From assembly GCA_937892395.1 (NCBI GenBank), contig CALAGJ010000063.1, positions 1 to 48,096 of the forward strand: DNA of 48,096 bases, written 5' to 3'. The translations under genes were made by a program, and so were the position numbers. Shown here one piece after another: positions 16,333 through 25,600 of the stretch. This DNA is from an uncultured Parafilimonas sp. GTDB lineage: Bacteria > Bacteroidota > Bacteroidia > Chitinophagales > Chitinophagaceae. The notes beneath the pieces were generated by a model. That model was given only the letters and a program-made list of their open reading frames with translations. It searched no databases and was not told where the DNA came from. How positions within the stretch are numbered: the stretch's first letter is position 1; each line of letters opens with the position of its first letter.

Positions 16333-16956
16333 ATGAAGATTAAAATTTCAATACTTGTTTGTAGTATTTTTTTGAGCATATCTGCATGGAGTCAGCAGGA
16401 CAGGCTGCATGTATCTATTCAATACAATTATGCATTGCCACAAGGCAGTTTGAAAAATGATGTAGTTGAAAAAGGCAGTGGTCGTGGTGCTGTGTTGGAT
16501 GTACAATACAAAATAAATCCATTGTATAGCATTGGTGTGGGTTTTGGCTGGCAGGATTATTATGAAAAATTTCCGAGAAAGGAATATCAAAGTGGGGAGA
16601 ATGAAATTACGTCTGCCGTACTTACCAATTCTGTACAGATTATACCAGTATTGGCCAAGGGGCGTTTTTACCCTTTAGGCAATGAACAAAAAAGCATGGT
16701 GCAGCCATATCTATCTGCAGGAGTCGGTTTTAGTTTAATCAATTTTGAACAGTACTTAGGTCAGTTTGGTGGTAGTGGCAATAAGCTGGGCTTTTCATGG
16801 CAAGGTGGTGCCGGTGCTGATATTCGTTTTAGCAAAACCAGTAGGGCAGGTTTTACAGCGGGTGTCAATTATTTGAACTCCAGTTACAAGGAATTTGGTT
16901 TTGGAAATTTTAATAGTATCAATATACATGCAGGCATTTATATTCCAATGGAATAA
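16333..16956 (+). CDS. Outer-membrane beta-barrel protein
   Basis: A 207-residue protein with a signal peptide (cleavage near SAWSQQD) and alternating amphipathic strands typical of a small eight-stranded barrel (YSIGVGFGWQDYYEKFPR, QPYLSAGVGFSLINF, GAGADIRFSKTSRAGFTAGV). The C-terminus (SINIHAGIYIPME) is strand-like. It belongs to the broad outer-membrane beta-barrel group of Bacteroidota; a transport or structural role cannot be specified. It is cotranscribed with the DUF4136 lipoprotein. Confidence 0.78.
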   Translation: MKIKISILVCSIFLSISAWSQQDRLHVSIQYNYALPQGSLKNDVVEKGSGRGAVLDVQYKINPLYSIGVGFGWQDYYEKFPRKEYQSGENEITSAVLTNSVQIIPVLAKGRFYPLGNEQKSMVQPYLSAGVGFSLINFEQYLGQFGGSGNKLGFSWQGGAGADIRFSKTSRAGFTAGVNYLNSSYKEFGFGNFNSINIHAGIYIPME

Positions 16957-17014
16957 TGATTTTGGTTGAAAAGCCTTATTGATTTTTCTTAATCTAACCA
17001 CCAATTATGCATGC

Positions 17015-17629
17015 TCAGTCGGCATCATAAAAAGGCAAAGGGCCTTCTCTAACTACAACAATTTTTTCTGAAGTAGCATCAATGATGGCTGAGGGAACAA
17101 TACCACCGGGCCCGCCATCTACTATGATATCAACCAAGTTTTCAAATCTATCTTCTATGGTATCCGGGTCAGTATAATCTGCTACATCTGCACCGGGTAG
17201 AGATGCACTGAGCAACGGATGACCCAATGCGGCTGTAATACACAGCGGAATTGGATTGGCAGGAATACGCAACCCAATGGTTTTCTTTTTTGTTTGCAAT
17301 AGGCCCGGCACTTCTTTGCTGGCTGGCAATATAAATGTGAATGGCCCCGGCAAATAATGCTTGAGTATGCGATATAAGGGTGTAGAAATTTGCTTGGTGT
17401 ATTGGCTTAAATGACTGAGGTCATTACAAATAAAACTGAGCTGTGCTTTTTTGGGATCTATATTTTTTATTCTGCAAATACGCTCCACTGCTGAATGATG
17501 AAAAATATTACAACCCAAACCATAAATGGTATCCGTGGGGTATATGATGATACCGCCATCCAGCAAACATTCCTTTATGATTTGAATATGCCGCAGGCCG
17601 GGGTTTTCAGGATGTACATACAAACGCAT
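17015..17629 (-). CDS. Sua5/YciO/YrdC-family protein, YciO type
   Basis: A 204-residue member of the YrdC domain family. It begins like E. coli YciO (LYVHPENPGLRHI) and carries YPTDTIYGLGCNI, PGPFTFIL, KKTIGLRIPANPI and SAIIDAT, then ends VVVREGPLPF. TsaC/Sua5 members make threonylcarbamoyl-AMP for the t6A modification of tRNA; YciO proteins share the fold, but their role as the cell's main t6A enzyme is not established. No other t6A gene is nearby. A motif TAATTTCG lies four bases before the ATG on this strand, so the transcript may be leaderless. Confidence 0.85.
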   Translation of the reverse strand: MRLYVHPENPGLRHIQIIKECLLDGGIIIYPTDTIYGLGCNIFHHSAVERICRIKNIDPKKAQLSFICNDLSHLSQYTKQISTPLYRILKHYLPGPFTFILPASKEVPGLLQTKKKTIGLRIPANPIPLCITAALGHPLLSASLPGADVADYTDPDTIEDRFENLVDIIVDGGPGGIVPSAIIDATSEKIVVVREGPLPFYDAD

Positions 17630-17882
17630 GAAGCGAAATTATGGTATATGATTTTTTGGTTGTGGTAATGTTTATTGTTAGTTGTTTAAATTTTAGTTGA
17701 TCAGTTGTTGAGATGAATCATGAGACAGTTATAAAGTTGAAAATATGAGTGTGCCAATGGGCTTTCATTTTTCTTTTAGAAGAGCGTATTGTTTATGAGG
17801 TTTTGAATGATGGATGGGGGGATGTGAAGTGGAAGCTTTTGTTGGTTGTAGTTTTCGCACACTGAGACAAAAAGTGAAAAAA

Positions 17883-18374
17883 CTATTCTGCACACTCATA
17901 TGGAATTGCTCCTTGATACACAATTTCATCGAATTTAGTGACAATCACTTTGAGCTCATCACAACCTGTATCCTTGATGATGAATTCAAAGTCACCACTG
18001 AAGTTTGGTAAATTTTTATTTTCGACTTTTCTATTTCCTTTAAATATTGTCACTTTGAGATTGTCCAATTTGCCTGTCAAAACAATCTTTGTCTGTTCCG
18101 ATGATTTTTCTACCCCATCAGCGTCAATAACTGTATTCTTCAAAGCATTTGTATTATCATTAAGTACATCAATAGATGAGGTTGTATTGTCTTTGTAAAT
18201 TAAATACGCAGATACTTTTAATCCTGTAGGTGCTGGCGGAATTGGGGGGTATTTGGTATTGCCCTCTTTAATGTCTGTCAGTTTAACGTCTTCGACCTTC
18301 ATTTGTATTGACCCATTACAACTAAAGAATAAAAGTCCAACAATAAGAATGCTTACAGTTTTATTTGTTGTCAT
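17883..18374 (-). CDS. Hypothetical lipoprotein
   Basis: A 163-residue protein I do not recognise. It has a signal peptide with a clear lipobox (LLFFSC, Cys19), so it should be membrane-anchored. A proline-rich stretch (KYPPIPPAPTG) follows, then alternating strand-like segments (KIVLTGKLDNLKVTIFKGN, DFEFIIKDTGCDELKVIVTKF) that suggest an immunoglobulin-like or other beta-sandwich fold. Two further cysteines near the C-terminus could form a disulfide. It stands alone, next to a decayed DUF262 gene, in a region that looks accessory. Confidence 0.7.
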   Translation of the reverse strand: MTTNKTVSILIVGLLFFSCNGSIQMKVEDVKLTDIKEGNTKYPPIPPAPTGLKVSAYLIYKDNTTSSIDVLNDNTNALKNTVIDADGVEKSSEQTKIVLTGKLDNLKVTIFKGNRKVENKNLPNFSGDFEFIIKDTGCDELKVIVTKFDEIVYQGAIPYECAE

Positions 18375-18580
18375 AAAATTATCACTACAGCAAAGATTGC
18401 CTTTACTATCCGAAATTTTAAAAAAATCTGGTATTTAATATGAATGAATTTATCTAATTTATTTTACATGATACTAATTTAAAAGCCCTGATTTTACAGA
18501 TTTGTTTTTGAGGATTTATCTTATGGACAAAAAAGACATTTTACCAATATAATTTTGTTATTAGAGCCTTGTTAGATGTT
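18375..18580. other. Non-coding stretch before the DUF262 relic
   Basis: These bases follow the start of the lipoprotein gene and are very AT-rich. I see no gene. The last 30 bases (…GCCTTGTTAGATGTTTAA) could be a further decayed part of the DUF262 gene, since ALLDV precedes DEELRAIF in the expected place, interrupted by a stop. Confidence 0.5.
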
Positions 18581-18980
18581 TAAGACGAAGAACTACGAGC
18601 AATATTTCAGAGATTGAATAAAAATGTTTTTTCACTTAATAAACAAGAATTAAGACAAGCAACATATTGGGGTTCGCTTATCATAACAATGAATCACATT
18701 TCTGACAAAGAGTATTGGAGAAAAATTGATTTATTTATACCTAATGACATGAGAAGAATGCTTGATGTAGAATTCATTAATTGCACGGATTTCAAAATAA
18801 AAAAACAACTTAAGCAAGTATTATAAACTTTATGAGGAAGAGTTTGAGCGTGAAAAAGAAATCATCGAAACTTATGACACAGTTATATTATGAGTTATCA
18901 AAAATACTTCTTGAAATATCTGATACACGTGGTGCAAAAAAGCAGACTATGACACGTTGTTGGGTTTTTTCAAGCCATAG
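18581..18980 (+). pseudogene. Broken DUF262 (GmrS-like) gene fragment
   Basis: Pieces of the C-terminal half of a DUF262 domain are spread over the frames. One frame from 18584 gives DEELRAIFQRLNKNVFSLNK, then QELRQATYWG and RMLDVEF, the family's typical RLN...LN-QELR...RMLDVEF series. From about 18804 another frame gives SKYYKLYEEEFEREKEIIET; from 18883 a third gives ELSKILLEISDTRG; from about 18939 the second returns with KADYDTLLGFF. These fragments line up in the order expected for one protein, so at least three frameshifts and the loss of the N-terminal half are needed. DUF262 proteins include the GmrS subunit of type IV restriction systems. The short open frames at 18614 and 18832 are parts of this relic, not genes. 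Confidence 0.78.
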
Positions 18981-19058
18981 AACTAATTTGCCACTTTCAA
19001 AAGAAAAAAAGAATTAGCCACCGTATTATTTTAGCGACTGTGGATACTTCAATCCCCT

Positions 19059-19066
19059 TATTTTCG
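19059..19066 (+). promoter_or_regulatory. Possible -7 element of ruvA
   Basis: TATTTTCG, one base off TAnnTTTG, is followed by CCACCGC and the ruvA ATG at 19074. I find no convincing TTG at the -33 position. If used, the mRNA leader would be only a few bases. Confidence 0.4.
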
Positions 19067-19073
19067 CCACCGC

Positions 19074-19655
19074 ATGATAGCATTTGTTCAAGGGAAATTT
19101 GAGGAAAAAACACCAGCCAGGGTTGTAGTAAATGTAAATGGTGTGGGCTATGAATTACATATCAGCCTCTATACTTATGAGCACATTGCAAATATTGACA
19201 ATGGCAAGCTGCACACTTACCAACATATTACTGAAAATAGTCAGCAGTTATTCGGGTTTGCAGGTTTAGAAGAAAAGGCAATTTTCTTACTACTCATTAG
19301 TGTATCAGGCGTGGGGGCATCCACCGCCAGAATGATGCTGAGTGGGCTAAAACCCAATGAGGTATCAGCGGCCATTATGCAAGCCAATACTAAGCTATTG
19401 GAGTCTGTAAAAGGAATAGGAAAAAAGACTGCGGAAAGAATAATTCTTGAACTTAAAGACAAAATAACTAAATTGCCCACGCAGCAGCAAGCAGCCGGTG
19501 CTCTTGTAAAATCAATGGATCAGGATGCCGTAGATGCACTCATGGCTCTTGGCATTCAAAGAACGATGGCTGAGGCAGCAATAAAAAAGGTAACAGACAA
19601 AAATGAATTTCAACATATCGAAACTATTATTAAAGAAGCGCTTAAAAATTTATAG
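19074..19655 (+). CDS. ruvA: Holliday junction branch migration protein RuvA
   Basis: RuvA binds Holliday junctions as a tetramer and loads the RuvB motor for branch migration. The 193-residue product has the N-terminal OB domain (MIAFVQGKFEEKTPARVVVN, GVGYELHISLYTYE), the double helix-hairpin-helix domain (LISVSGVGASTARMML and SVKGIGKKTAERIILELKDK) and the C-terminal RuvB-interacting domain (DAVDALMALGIQRTMAEAAI). Length is normal. It lies 40 bases upstream of sprA and is probably cotranscribed with it. Confidence 0.96.
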   Translation: MIAFVQGKFEEKTPARVVVNVNGVGYELHISLYTYEHIANIDNGKLHTYQHITENSQQLFGFAGLEEKAIFLLLISVSGVGASTARMMLSGLKPNEVSAAIMQANTKLLESVKGIGKKTAERIILELKDKITKLPTQQQAAGALVKSMDQDAVDALMALGIQRTMAEAAIKKVTDKNEFQHIETIIKEALKNL

Positions 19656-19695
19656 CCTATAGTAAAATTGTTACTTAACCATAAGTAAGGCTACT

Positions 19696-22600
19696 TTGCT
19701 ACGACTTAAAAATCTTAATATAATCCTATTGGTGCTACTTTTAGTACCCTTTGTTGGTTATACACAATCATCAGATACATCCAAGCTCCGTTTCCCCATT
19801 CAGGACCGCAGGGGCGATCCATTTTCTTGGCAGAATAATAACCCATTTGATCTAGCGGATTCCAACTATGTAGATCGTACGGTGGAGTACGACCCTGTTA
19901 CCAATCAGTATTATATCATGGAGAAAATTGGTAATACTTGGTATAGAAAACCAACCTATTTGAGCTTTGAAGAAATGTATCAGTTACAAGCGCAAGAAAG
20001 TGAAAGACAATACTTTGCAGAGCGTAGCCAAACCTTGTTTGACATTAATAGAAAAACATTAAGACCCGCACCAAGAGTGTATGACAATCTCTTTGACCGG
20101 ATATTTGGCTTAAGTCCGGATGGCCTTAGAGTTGATATAAAACCACAGGGTAGTATGGATGTTTTTATTGGCTATCAGGGTCAGAATATTAAAAATCCAA
20201 CACTGCCGGAGCAGGCCCGTAAAAACGGAGGTTTAGATTTTAACATGAATACCAATGTGAACTTGAATGCAAGTATTGGTGAAAAATTAAAACTCCCGAT
20301 TAACTATAACACGCTTGCCAATTTTGATTTTGAAAACCAATTAAAATTAGACTACAGAGGCAAGGATGATGAAATCATAAAATCTTTAGAAGCAGGCAAT
20401 ATTTCATTTCAAAGTAAAGGCTCATTGATGAGTAGTGCTCAAAGTCTATTTGGGGTAAAAACACAGCTACAATTTGGCAAGTTGTTTATAACAGCTGCAT
20501 TGGCCAATCAAAGAAGCCAACGCCAATCTGTAGCATTGCAAGGGGGAGGACTAAGCCAGCAAATCAATAAAAAATTGGATGATTATGACGAAAACAGGCA
20601 CTTCCTATTAGGTCAGTATTTTAGAAATAACTACAATACTGCTATGAGCAAGCTACCTATTGTAACCAGCTTAGTGCAGATACTGCGCATGGAGGTATGG
20701 ATTACCAATCGTACAGGTACTGCTGTAAATACCAGAAGCATTGTAGGCTTTATGGATTTGGGAGAGAACAAGCCTTATAGCCCAAATATCAATTCGCTTA
20801 CTGCAAATGAATTGCCCGATAACAATGCCAACGATTTATACAGTTTTTTAACCGGAAGCGAAGCCAATAGAGACCCGGCTTTAATCAATACATTGCTCAC
20901 AGCAAAAGGCTTAGAACCTGTAAATGATTTTGAAAAAACCTTTGCCCGTAAATTAGATTCTACCGAATATTATTATAATCCTCAGGTGGGTTTTGTATCA
21001 TTGAATGTACAAGTGCAGCCGGACGAAGTGGTAGGAGTTGCTTATCAGTATTCTTATAACGGACGTATTTATCAGGTGGGAGAATTTTCACAGGATATAA
21101 CATTGGATAGCAATCAAGGTGTGCAGAAAAATCTCTTCCTAAAATTATTAAAAGCTACCTCACAGAGAGTGGATCTACCGATTTGGGATTTGATGATGAA
21201 GAATGTGTATTCTCTGGATGTATCCGGACTGCAGCAGCAGGATTTCAAACTCAATGTATTGTATCAGGAGCCAAGTGGTGGCTTAAAAAGATATTTACCG
21301 GAATCATCTCCTGCCGTAGCAGGACAGCCATTAATTACCATTCTCAATGCAGACAGGCTCAACAATAGGAATGACCCACAGCCCGATGGTTTATACGATT
21401 TTGTAGATGGCTACACAGTCATTGCCCAGCAGGGCAAAGTTATCTTTCCTGTATTGGAGCCTTTTGGTGCAGATTTAGAACGCTTAGCCTTTGATGGAGA
21501 ACCGCAGGAAACAAAAGATAAATATGTATATAATCAACTCTATGATACCATAAAAGCCATAGCACAAACTTATGCTAACTTAAACAGGTTTTTGTTGCAG
21601 GGTACTATAAAAGGTAGCAGCAACTCTGATATATATCTCGGAGGATTTAATATACCACCCGGTTCAGTATCTGTAACCGCAGGTGGCCAGGTTTTACAAG
21701 AAAATGTGGATTATGTAATTGACTATAATTTGGGTACGCTGAAAGTACTCAATCAAGCAATTATAAATTCTGGTGTACCTGTAAATGTGCAGTATGAAAA
21801 CAATGCCGGATTTGGTATCCAACAGCGTAGTTTCTTTGGATTGAGATTGGATTATCTTGCCAGTAAAAAACTGACGATTGGTGCCACCATGCAGAGGCTT
21901 GCGGAAAGACCATTCTTTACAAAAATGAATTATGGAGACGACCCCATACAAAATATGATGTATGGTGTGGACTTTAGTTATCAGAGTGAATTTCCTGCAG
22001 TTACTCGGTTGTTAGACAAGCTCCCATTTTATGCTACCACAGCACCAAGTACCATTACAGCCTATGGTGAGGCAGCATTGCTACAACCGGGTCATCCAAA
22101 GCAAATTGGCGATGGCAATCAGGGGTTGATTTATATAGATGATTTTGAAGGAACCAGAAGTAGTGTAGATCTGCGTTTTCCATTTATATCCTGGACTATG
22201 GCCAGTACCCCACAAGGTAATGGAAGATTTCCGGAAGCCACCCTTACTAATGACTTAAAATATGGTACCAACCGTGCAAAACTTGCCTGGTACAATATTG
22301 AACCAAATCTTCAGGATAAAAATAGTCCAAACAATCCGGTACGCTCAGACTTAGACGGACTCAGTGATTTTAGAGTAAGACAATTGCTCACCAATCAACT
22401 GTTTCCACAGCGTACAACAAATATTATTGACGTACTCAATTCTACATTTGACTTGGCCTATTATCCCACGGAGCGTGGCCCTTACAATTTTGAAACAGAC
22501 CCCACAGAGATAGATGCCAATGGCCGACTGAGCAATCCAAAAAAACGATGGGCAGGTATCATGAGGAATATTGACCAAACGGATTTCGAAACGGGCAATA

Positions 22601-25600
22601 TTGAATACATGGAGTTCTGGATGCAGGATCCATTTATTGACAATCAAGCAAGTGATGGAGGTAAGTTAGTCATCAACCTGGGCAATATCAGTGAAGATGT
22701 ATTAAAAGATGGACGTCGGTTTTATGAAAATGGAATTGCATCGCCCACACAGCCTTCTGCTGTGGATTCTCTCAGCTCTGTATGGGGAAAAGCACCCGTA
22801 AATCCAATTCAGATAACACAGGCATTTAGTAATGAACCCAATGATCGTGTTTTTCAAGATGTTGGTTTTGATGGATTAAGGGATGATGAAGAAAGAACAA
22901 AACAATCTGCATACCTCAATCAATTGGCTACCAATTTTGGTACTACTTCTATTATCTATCAAAAAGCAAATGCAGATCCTTCAAATGATAACTATACCTG
23001 GTATAGAGATGGTAGTTATGATGCAGCAAAAACAGGCATTTTAGGCAGGTATAAAAATTATAATAATCAGCAAGGCAACTCCCCGGTGGTGGACAATAGT
23101 GGTTCACTGTTTACGCCTGCATCCACGCTTTATCCGGACAATGAAGACCTAAACAGGGATAATACCCTAAATGAAACCGAAGAATATTTCGAATATGAAA
23201 TAGACCTCAAACCCAAACTGGGTGTAGGTTTTACAAAGTATATTACGGATTCCATAAAAATAAATGGTGCATTGCCAAATGGGGAAGCCATTACCAATGA
23301 AAGCTGGTATTTATTTAGAGTACCTATCAAAGAATTTACAAACAAAGTAGGACGAATTCCTGATTTTAAATCCATTCGTTTTATTAGATTATACCTTACA
23401 GAATTTACAGATTCGGTTGTACTACGCTTTGCCAGCTTCGATTTGGTAAGAAATCAATGGAGGTCATTCCAATATCAATTAGACACTACTGGTTCTTATA
23501 CTCCACTGCCGGTGGGTGGTACAACTTTTAATGTATTGGCAGTAAATGTGGAAGAAAACAGTAATAGAAGTCCGATTCCTTATCGCATACCACCGGGTAT
23601 AGAAAGGGTGCAGCAGTTGAGTAATAATGGAGTAAACCTTTTACAAAATGAGCAGGCCATGAGTTTGCAGATTAATAATCTACAACAAGGCGATGCAAGA
23701 GCTGTATTTAAGAATTTGAATTTTGATCTGCGTCAATATGGTCAGCTGTCTATGTTTATGCATGCTGAAAAATTAGTCAACAATCCAGTAGATCTAAATG
23801 ATGGAGACCTTACAGCAGTTATACGTGTGGGTCAGGACTTTTTGAATAATTATTATGAAATAAAAATCCCATTAAAAATTACAAACCCCCAAAATGGCAT
23901 AACGCCTGAAAATATCTGGCCCGAAGAAAATAACCTTGACTTCTTAATGCAAGAATTGGTACAACTTAAAATTCGCAGAAACGGACAACTTGTAAACCCC
24001 GAGCAGATCTATCGGGAGCAAATAGGCAACAAACAATTCTCCATAAAAGGAAACCCAAATCTGGGTGAAGTGCAAGGCTTTTTAGTAGGAGTAGAAAATA
24101 ATACCTCAACCAATAAAAGTGCTGAAATATGGATCAATGAACTTAGACTGAGTAACTTGGATGAGAAGGGTGGCTATGCAGCACTCGGCAGGGTGGATAT
24201 GCAATTGGCAGACCTTGGCACACTTTCCGTTTCAGCAAATACTTATACCGCAGGCTTTGGCACCATAGAGCAGCAGGTAAATGAAAGAGCACGTCAAAAT
24301 CTTTTACAATTTGACGCTGCGCTCAATATTGATGCAGGAAAATTACTTCCAAAAAAAGCAGGTATTTCCATACCCATTTTTGCAAGCATTAACAAAACCA
24401 TCATCACACCGGAGTATGATCCTTATGACATGGATGTTGATTTCAAAGATAAACTCAAAACGCCTGGCATCAATAAAGACAGTGCTCGTAAAACGGCTTT
24501 GGATGAAACGACCATCAAAACATTAAATTTCACAAATGTGCGCTTTGCGCAAAATAGCCGCAAGCCAGCCCCATGGCGTATCAGCAATTTTGATTTTAGT
24601 TATTCCTTTACACAGTTTACACAAACAAGCCCCATCATTACGCTCAATGAAGTAATTAAACATAGAGCTGGTTTGGGATATAACTTCAATGCACAATCTA
24701 AATTTATTGAGCCATTTAAAAAATGGATAAAAAATAAATCAATTTGGTTAACTCCGGTCAAAGACCTCAACATCAATCCTGTACCATCACTCATCAGCTT
24801 TAGAGCAGATGTAAACAGGCAGTTTGGCCGCTTTGTACCACGCATTGTAAACACTTTTGACAATACAGTAGAAAGGGTAGATACCACTTATGACAAGTAT
24901 TTCACTTTTGACCGTTATTATAATTTCCGTTGGGATATAACCCGTGCAGTCAACCTCGATTTTTCGGCTACAAATTTTGCACGTATAGATGAACCATTTG
25001 GTGCATTAGATACTAAGTTTAAGAGGGACAGTGTAAAAACAAATTTTTTAGACGGTGGTAGAAATACATTGTATCAGCAAAGAGCCACTGTTAGTTATAC
25101 CTTCCCATTCAGTAAATTACCCATTACAGATTGGATTACAGCAAGGTATAATTATACCACAACTTATAACTGGATTGGCGCAAGTTTATTGGCCGTATCA
25201 TTGGGAAATACAATTGAAAACAGCCAGCAAAATGGGCTTACAGGTGAGTTTGATTTAACCAGACTTTATAGTAAAAGTAAATGGCTGAACAAAATCAGTA
25301 CGGCAACTGCTTCTCCAAGAGATGATGAAAATGGATTGCTCAATAATGATGACGAAGACTTATCTACAAAAGCAGATACCATGCAAGCACCAAAACCAAG
25401 GGCCGAAGTAATAAAGGGTAAAAAAGGTTTTGAAAAAAGAAATGCATTACAAAAATGGAGACAGTATAAAAGGGATTATCGTATAGCACAAAGAAAAGGT
25501 AAAGTAACGGATGAAGTATCTGCACCAGTGCGGCTTGCAGGCCAACTGTTGACCATGGTAAAAAGAGCTTCTATAAACTATAGTGAAAACTATAATAGCC

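Noticed and set aside
15698..16956. Two adjacent genes with products of exactly 207 residues, suggesting duplication
   Set aside because: The sequences are unrelated: one is a DUF4136 lipoprotein and the other a beta-barrel protein. Equal length is coincidence.
18614..19017. Two small plus-strand open frames (70 and 61 codons) that look like small genes
   Set aside because: Both are pieces of the frameshifted DUF262 relic; conserved blocks continue across the frame borders.
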